This document shows positions 13,773 through 17,287 of a DNA stretch of 17,287 bases, one piece after another. Positions within the stretch are counted from its first letter, which is position 1, and the number at the start of each line of letters is the position of its first letter. The DNA comes from Bog-756 sp036553725 (lineage in GTDB: Bacteria > Actinomycetota > Acidimicrobiia > Acidimicrobiales > RAAP-2). Both the position numbers and the translations under genes were made by a program. The stretch lies in contig DATBOO010000080.1 of assembly GCA_036553725.1 (NCBI GenBank), positions 1-17,287 on the forward strand. The letters run 5' to 3'. Below the pieces are notes generated by a model. That model was given only the letters and a program-made list of their open reading frames with translations. It was not told the DNA's origin and made no database searches.

Positions 13773-15011
13773 TCAGCCTGCGGCGGGCTGCCAACCGGCC
13801 AGATCGGCCAGCCGGGGATCGTTGGAGAAGATCTCCACGATGGGTGACCGCAGCCCGATCCGGGCCTGGATCCGCTCGATCTCGAGGATCTGGTTCCACT
13901 GGACCAGGGTGACCACCAACCCGGCCTCGCCGGCGCGGGCGGTCCGCCCCGAGCGGTGCAGATAGGCCTTGTGGTCCTCGGGCGGATCGAAGTGGACGAC
14001 CACGTCCACCATGTCGATGTCGAGCCCACGGGCGGCGACGTCGGTGGCCACCAGGGCCGGCAGCTTGCCGGCGCCGAACTCCCGCAGGGTCCTCTCCCGG
14101 TTGACCTGGCGGAGGTCGCCGTGGATGGCGTCGGCCTTGACCCCCTCCTTCCGGAGCTGCTCGACCAGCCGGTCGGCACCTCGCTTGGTCCTGACGAACA
14201 CCAGGGTCTTCTCCGAGTTCCGGCAGATGGCGGCGCACACCTTGACCCGGTCCATCTGGTGCACCTCGAGGAACCGGTGCTCCATGGCGTCGACCGTGGT
14301 GTTGGGTGACGCCACCTCGTGGAGGACGGGGTCGGTCAGGTACCGGCTGACCAGCCGGTCCACCGCCCCGTCGAGCGTGGCGGAGAACAACAGGGTCTGG
14401 TGCTCCCGTTCGAGACGACGGAGCACCCACTCGACCTGGGGCATGAACCCCATGTCGGCCATGCGGTCGGCCTCGTCGAGGACCAGGGTCTCGATGTCCG
14501 CCACCGACAGCTCGCCGCGGTCGCCGAGGTCGATGAGGCGGCCGGGCGTGGCGATGATCACGTCCACCCCCCGACGGAGCTTCTTCACCTGGCGCTCGAT
14601 GTCCGCCCCGCCGTAGACGGCGGCGATCCTGAGGTCTACCGACTTGGCCAGGGGCTCGAGCACCTCGCTCACCTGTACGGCCAGCTCGCGGGTGGGAACG
14701 AGCACCAGTGCCCGGGGCCGGCCCGGCTCGGTGGACCTCGCCGCCATGGTCCGCTGGAGGAGGGGGAGCCCGAAGGCCAGGGTCTTCCCCGACCCGGTCT
14801 TGGCCTTCCCGCACACGTCGCGCCCGGCCAGGGCATCGGCGACGGTCATGGCCTGGATGGCGAACGGGGTGGTGATCCCCTGACCGCTCAGGGCAGCCAC
14901 CAGGGCCGGGTCAACGCCCAGGGAGGCGAAGGTACAGGGCTCGCCGGTCCCGGCCAGCGGGTCGGCATCGTGTTCGAGGACGCGATCCGACGAATCGGCA
15001 ATGGTGGTCAT
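13773..15011 (-). CDS. DEAD-box ATP-dependent RNA helicase
   Basis: 412 residues with the complete DEAD-box core: Q motif F29 and TPFAIQ (48-53), motif I AKTGSGKT (70-77), Ia PTREL (106-110), II DEAD (179-182), III SAT (210-212), IV VFVRT, V ATDVAARGLD (322-331) and VI HRSGRTARA (352-360). It closely resembles RhlE/DeaD-type helicases that unwind structured RNA in ribosome assembly and mRNA turnover, often cold-induced. There is little C-terminal extension. ATG 15011 is taken as start; ATG 15032, seven codons upstream, is also possible. The frame stays open to 15578, but that region is hairpin-rich and has no helicase homology. Neither start has a standard ribosome binding site; the purine run GATGAGAGTGAG is part of an inverted repeat (see leader). 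Confidence 0.95.
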   Translation of the reverse strand: MTTIADSSDRVLEHDADPLAGTGEPCTFASLGVDPALVAALSGQGITTPFAIQAMTVADALAGRDVCGKAKTGSGKTLAFGLPLLQRTMAARSTEPGRPRALVLVPTRELAVQVSEVLEPLAKSVDLRIAAVYGGADIERQVKKLRRGVDVIIATPGRLIDLGDRGELSVADIETLVLDEADRMADMGFMPQVEWVLRRLEREHQTLLFSATLDGAVDRLVSRYLTDPVLHEVASPNTTVDAMEHRFLEVHQMDRVKVCAAICRNSEKTLVFVRTKRGADRLVEQLRKEGVKADAIHGDLRQVNRERTLREFGAGKLPALVATDVAARGLDIDMVDVVVHFDPPEDHKAYLHRSGRTARAGEAGLVVTLVQWNQILEIERIQARIGLRSPIVEIFSNDPRLADLAGWQPAAG

Positions 15012-15027
15012 GGGGTCTGGACTCACT

Positions 15028-15146
15028 CTCATCTGTTCGGTGACGGCCGGGCACGGCCGCCGGCATCCGTGCGAGTCACGAACGCCTACGGGCCCGCCTC
15101 GGGCCATCGATCCTGCCTGCGTCAGCAGGCCTGAAGAACAGATGAG
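15028..15146 (-). promoter_or_regulatory. candidate structured RNA leader of the helicase (four-way junction)
   Basis: A perfect 11-bp helix closes the element: CTCATCTGTTC (15028-15038) with GAACAGATGAG (15136-15146). Inside are three hairpins. The first is GTGAC/GTCAC (15040-15044, 15075-15079) enclosing GCACGG/CCGTGC (15051-15056, 15067-15072). The second is GGCCCG/CGGGCC (15091-15096, 15100-15105). The third is GCCTGC/GCAGGC (15115-15120, 15125-15130). In the minus-strand transcript the 3' half of the closing helix covers the alternative ATG 15032 and part of the purine run before ATG 15011, so folding could block translation. The complementary strand would fold similarly, so strand is inferred from the adjacent helicase. 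I recognise no named RNA family. Confidence 0.55.
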
Positions 15147-15153
15147 GAAGACC

Positions 15154-15244
15154 CCGGTGGAGGGCACGAGCCCGACCACCGGTCCCAGTCTACCTGGGAT
15201 CGCTCGCCACCCCGGGTCATCAAGTGCCCGAGGGGCCCGGGGTG
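15154..15244 (-). promoter_or_regulatory. further hairpins upstream of the helicase leader
   Basis: Three more inverted repeats follow on directly. The first is CCGGTGG/CCACCGG (15154-15160, 15176-15182) with inner GGGC/GCCC. The second is TCCCAG/CTGGGA (15183-15188, 15194-15199), which encloses a minus-strand TAGACT that could be a -10 element. The third is CACCCCGGG/CCCGGGGTG (15208-15216, 15236-15244). If TAGACT (15187-15192) is the -10, transcription would begin near 15180 and the leader would be about 170 bases long. The promoter call is weak because no clear -35 is present. Confidence 0.4.
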
Positions 15245-15492
15245 TGCCATCGTAGGCAGGACGAACACCCGCTCCACCTGCCAATTGACGGTCCACCCCA
15301 CGAAAGGACGCCGACCGTGACTTCTCTGAACCGCTTGAAGCGGCCAGCTTCTTCTCAAGCAGCTTGCGCTGCCAGACGGGCCAGTCCAACCCGAAGATCA
15401 CCCTACGGCGAAGGTGTGACAGACCTCGGGGCTGCGCCCCGAACCCGGATTCCCCTGATGGCTGAGGCCGCCAGTCCCCTCGGGGCGTTCTG

Positions 15493-15957
15493 ATGGGAAA
15501 GCTCGCCGCCGGGGACAAGGCGCCCGCATTCACCCTCGCCGACCAGGACGGCGCCCGGGTCTCGCTCAAGGACTTCAAGGGAGGCCGGGTGGTGATCTAC
15601 TTCTATCCGAGGGACGACACCCCGGGTTGCACCAAGGAAGCCTGCCAGTTCAACGACAACCTGCGCGCCTTTGCCCGGGCCAAGGTTCCCGTCCTCGGGT
15701 TATCGGGCGACAGCGCGGAGAAGCACAAGGCCTTCCGGGCCAAGTACGGCCTCAAGTTCCCCCTGCTCACCGACGCCGACCATTCGGTGGGCGAGGCCTA
15801 CGGCGCCTGGGGCGAGAAGACCCTCTACGGCAAGAAGTCGATCGGGGTCATCCGGTCGACCTTCCTCATCGCTCCCGACGGCAAGGTGGCCCGGGCCTGG
15901 TACCACGTGAAGGCCGACGGTCACGCGGCCAAGGTCTTGGCCGAGCTCGGCGCCTGA
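15493..15957 (+). CDS. bcp: thioredoxin-dependent thiol peroxidase Bcp (PrxQ)
   Basis: 154 residues, full length. It reduces peroxides in the cytoplasm using thioredoxin. The peroxidatic C46 lies in DDTPGCTKEACQF with the resolving C51 five residues on. Next come VLGLSGDSAEKHKAFRAKYGLKFPLLTD, AYGAWGEKTLYGKKSIGVIRSTFLI and the C-terminal WYHVKADGHAAKVL, the canonical Bcp layout (closer to E. coli Bcp than the paralogue at 6939). ATG 15493 begins the homology exactly. No Shine-Dalgarno site is evident, and the preceding CCCCTCGGGG can form a tight stem. It is a single gene, convergent with the DNA glycosylase. Confidence 0.96.
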   Translation: MGKLAAGDKAPAFTLADQDGARVSLKDFKGGRVVIYFYPRDDTPGCTKEACQFNDNLRAFARAKVPVLGLSGDSAEKHKAFRAKYGLKFPLLTDADHSVGEAYGAWGEKTLYGKKSIGVIRSTFLIAPDGKVARAWYHVKADGHAAKVLAELGA

Positions 15958-15967
15958 GCACCCGTCT

Positions 15968-15991
15968 GCCGGGCAGGCCGGCCCGCCCGGC
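15968..15991. terminator. possible bidirectional terminator between bcp and the glycosylase gene
   Basis: GCCGGGC (15968-15974) pairs with GCCCGGC (15985-15991) around a ten-base loop containing GGCC. It fills the 35-bp gap between two convergent stop codons, which is where a shared terminator is expected. No U-tract follows; that is common in high-GC actinobacteria. Confidence 0.5.
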
Positions 15992-15992
15992 G

Positions 15993-16775
15993 TCACACCT
16001 GGTGGACGGGGCACCACCACGACGTGCGCCCGCCCACGGTCGACCGCACCAGGGCTGCGCCGTCCCGCGGGCACCGGCCGCCGGGCCGGCGCTCGTCCAT
16101 CAGGTCGCCGAGGTGGGAGCCGCCCCGGTCGATCAGGTACCCGATGGTTCGCCGGAGGTGCCGATGGAGCCGGCGCGCCTCGTTGGCCGAGAGGGAGCCG
16201 GCCGGGCGCTGCGGGGACAGTCCGGCGCGCCAGAGCACCTCGTCGGCCATCAGGTTCCCGATGCCGGCCACCCGTGACTGGTCGAGCAGCCGGGCCTTCA
16301 GCGGGGCGGTGGATCCCCGCAGGGCCGCGGCCAACGCCGCCGGGCTGACCGAGGCGGCGTCGGGACCGAGGCGCGACAGATCCGGGTCGAGCTGGACGCC
16401 GCCGAGGCGCCTCGGATCGCGGACGACCAGGGAGCCGCCGTCGACGAACCGGGCCGACCACCGGTCCCACGACGGGTCGTGGCGGCGGGGCGCATACCTC
16501 AGGTCCTCGACGCCGGCCCGGCCGTCCACCGCCAGCGTTCCGGTCATCCCGAAGCGGATGCCCAAAGTCGGGCCCCCCTCGGTGGCCAGCACCAGGAGCT
16601 TCCCGATGCGGTCGGCCGAGACGAAGCGGTTCCCGACCAGGGCCCGGCGGAAGGCCGGAGCGCCGGCGCCCCCCTTCAGGAACCAGGGGTCAGGGGTGGC
16701 GATCGAAGTGACGGCGCGGAACAGGGCCGATTCGGCGAGCCGGCGGTAGCGTTCGACCTCGGGCAGCTCGGGCAC
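15993..16775 (-). CDS. Fpg/Nei-family DNA glycosylase with altered zinc finger
   Basis: 260 residues. The N-terminus after Met is PELPEVE, with the catalytic Pro and Glu of formamidopyrimidine-DNA glycosylases, which excise oxidised bases and nick the abasic site. K59 in DRIGKLLVL corresponds to the conserved Lys, and GIGNLMADEVLWRAGLSP is the helix-two-turn-helix motif. The C-terminal finger keeps its hairpin (VGGRTSWWCP), including the DNA-contacting Arg (R250), but the usual four cysteines are replaced by C235, D238, C255, H258. It may bind zinc poorly or be a zincless finger, as in some actinobacterial Fpg/Nei proteins. GTG 16775 starts the homology. Whether it prefers 8-oxoguanine (MutM) or pyrimidine lesions (Nei) cannot be told. 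It is divergent from the FrhB-like gene. Confidence 0.9.
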   Translation of the reverse strand: MPELPEVERYRRLAESALFRAVTSIATPDPWFLKGGAGAPAFRRALVGNRFVSADRIGKLLVLATEGGPTLGIRFGMTGTLAVDGRAGVEDLRYAPRRHDPSWDRWSARFVDGGSLVVRDPRRLGGVQLDPDLSRLGPDAASVSPAALAAALRGSTAPLKARLLDQSRVAGIGNLMADEVLWRAGLSPQRPAGSLSANEARRLHRHLRRTIGYLIDRGGSHLGDLMDERRPGGRCPRDGAALVRSTVGGRTSWWCPVHQV

Positions 16776-16851
16776 GGCCCGAGGCTAGTCAAACCGGAGC
16801 CGGTCGCCGGCTGCGTGCGGCGGCTCGGGCCCGCCTCGATAGGGTAAGGCC

Positions 16852-17287
16852 ATGCCCCCCGAAAAGCCGCATTGGGCCGAGCTGTTCACCGAGGTCGTGA
16901 CGTCCGGCCTCTGCACCGGGTGTGCCGCCTGCATCGTGGCCTGTCCCTACGACGTCCTCTCCTACGACGACACCGGCGGGAGGTACAAGCCCTTCCACAT
17001 CGACGCCGAAGGCGGGCCCGACAGCTGCACCCACGGGGTCAAGGGATGCACCATGTGCACCCGGGCCTGTCCGAGGTTCCGCCTGTGGGAGCCCGAGATC
17101 GACAACCACCTGTTCGGGCGGGAGCGGACCTCTGAGGAGGTGGCCGGGGTCTCCCAGGACACGGTGCTGGTCCGTGCCACCGATCCGGAGATCCTCGAGA
17201 TCGGCCAGGACGGCGGCCTGGTGTCCGCCCTCCTCATCTGGGCCCTCGAGCACGACATCATCGACGCGGCCCTGGTCTCGGTCCTGG
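16852..17287 (+). CDS. F420 hydrogenase/dehydrogenase beta-subunit-like iron-sulfur protein (partial)
   Basis: The first 145 residues of a protein that continues past the window. Two ferredoxin-type [4Fe-4S] motifs are visible: C21-x2-C24-x2-C27-x3-C31-P (LCTGCAACIVACP) and C59...C66-x2-C69-x3-C73-P (GCTMCTRACP). The FrhB/FdhB N-terminal region follows, with the GQDGGLVSALLIWALEH stretch that in the family precedes the flavin/F420-binding domain. Members pass electrons between F420 (or another carrier) and iron-sulfur partners. ATG 16852 is chosen; the short upstream leader has no strong ribosome binding site. The gene is divergent from the glycosylase across 76 bp. Its exact partner and substrate are unknown. 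Confidence 0.88.
   Translation, partial: MPPEKPHWAELFTEVVTSGLCTGCAACIVACPYDVLSYDDTGGRYKPFHIDAEGGPDSCTHGVKGCTMCTRACPRFRLWEPEIDNHLFGRERTSEEVAGVSQDTVLVRATDPEILEIGQDGGLVSALLIWALEHDIIDAALVSVL

Larger units (their letters stand above)
15012..15492. other. intergenic region between helicase (-) and Bcp (+)
   Basis: A 481-bp divergent region. The helicase-proximal half (15028-15244) is almost entirely inverted repeats (described separately). The Bcp-proximal half has a 6-bp hairpin (15426-15442, loop CTGCG) and a possible -35-like TTGACG at 15285. A GTG frame at 15317 preceded by AAAGGA could code 58 residues, and an antisense frame over the same bases reads DWPVWQRKLLEKKLAAS. Neither has a recognisable family, so no gene is called. 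No tRNA was found. Confidence 0.5.

Noticed and set aside
13765..14814. Long upstream extension of the PIG-L deacetylase frame
   Set aside because: Its translation is Arg/Gly/Pro-rich shadow of the helicase gene. The deacetylase homology begins about 20 residues after GTG 13764, which has its own TGAGGG site.
15028..15146. tRNA or tRNA-like cloverleaf reading of the four-way junction
   Set aside because: The stem lengths (11, 5+6, 6, 6 bp) and loops (10, 3 and 4 bases) do not fit tRNA, and no T-arm GTTCRANNC or CCA end is present.
15317..15493. Possible 58-residue plus-strand gene with AAAGGA upstream
   Set aside because: The ribosome binding site is good, but codon third positions are not GC-biased like the real genes, and the Ala/Arg/Ser-rich product matches nothing.
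15012..15578. N-terminal extension of the helicase to about 600 residues
   Set aside because: The added residues show no helicase homology, include four widely spaced Cys and Pro/Gly-rich stretches, cross a hairpin-dense region and enter the bcp gene on the other strand.
1..17287. CRISPR arrays, insertion sequences, integrases or phage genes
   Set aside because: No direct-repeat/spacer pattern, transposase, integrase or terminal inverted repeats were found. The only tandem repeats are the 18-bp leader repeats and the coding 27-bp repeats.

Overview
The window comes from a high-GC actinobacterium. Most genes have strongly G/C-ending third codon positions, GTG and TTG starts are common, and genes are packed with 1-16 bp overlaps. 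The gene set (DrrAB-type exporter, PIG-L/MshB-like deacetylase, F420-type hydrogenase/dehydrogenase beta subunit, RDD protein with nonapeptide repeats, secreted proteins with Ig-like domains) would fit the Acidimicrobiia or a nearby class. That placement is inference from gene content, not a database match.

Layout. Positions 1-3600 are less GC-biased and look accessory. They hold the tail of a secreted Ig-like-domain protein (3-158), a gene-free stretch with hairpins, a carboxymuconolactone decarboxylase/AhpD-like protein (578-1060), a secreted SGNH/GDSL hydrolase with an Ig-like domain (1242-2804), and a VapBC toxin-antitoxin pair on the minus strand in which both genes carry a one-base deletion (2929-3537). 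Positions 3636-7400 are a minus-strand block. Read in its direction of transcription it is a PrxQ-type peroxiredoxin, a nonapeptide-repeat protein overlapping an RDD membrane protein, an ECF sigma factor, an O6-alkylguanine-DNA alkyltransferase carrying an Ada-type zinc domain at its C-terminus, and an AlkB-type dioxygenase. Divergent from it are a DrrA/DrrB-like ABC exporter (7646-9513) and aconitase (9585-12293). The next block, on the minus strand, is a DEAD-box RNA helicase, a PIG-L deacetylase and a class I glutamine amidotransferase (12278-15011). A hairpin-dense intergenic region (15012-15492) lies before a plus-strand Bcp peroxiredoxin (15493-15957). Then come a minus-strand Fpg/Nei-type DNA glycosylase (15993-16775) and the start of a 2x[4Fe-4S] FrhB-like protein running off the right end.

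How the genes work together. The clearest module is sigma factor - alkyltransferase/Ada-zinc - AlkB (3636-5755). The first two genes overlap by ATGA and AlkB follows 21 bp later. It resembles E. coli ada-alkB in content, but the AraC-type activator half of Ada is absent and an ECF sigma factor leads the operon. This suggests an alkylation-damage regulon run through a sigma factor. The second candidate novelty is a set of nested inverted repeats just upstream of the DEAD-box helicase. It can fold as a four-way junction closed by a perfect 11-bp helix that covers the helicase start region, which would suit RNA-level autoregulation.
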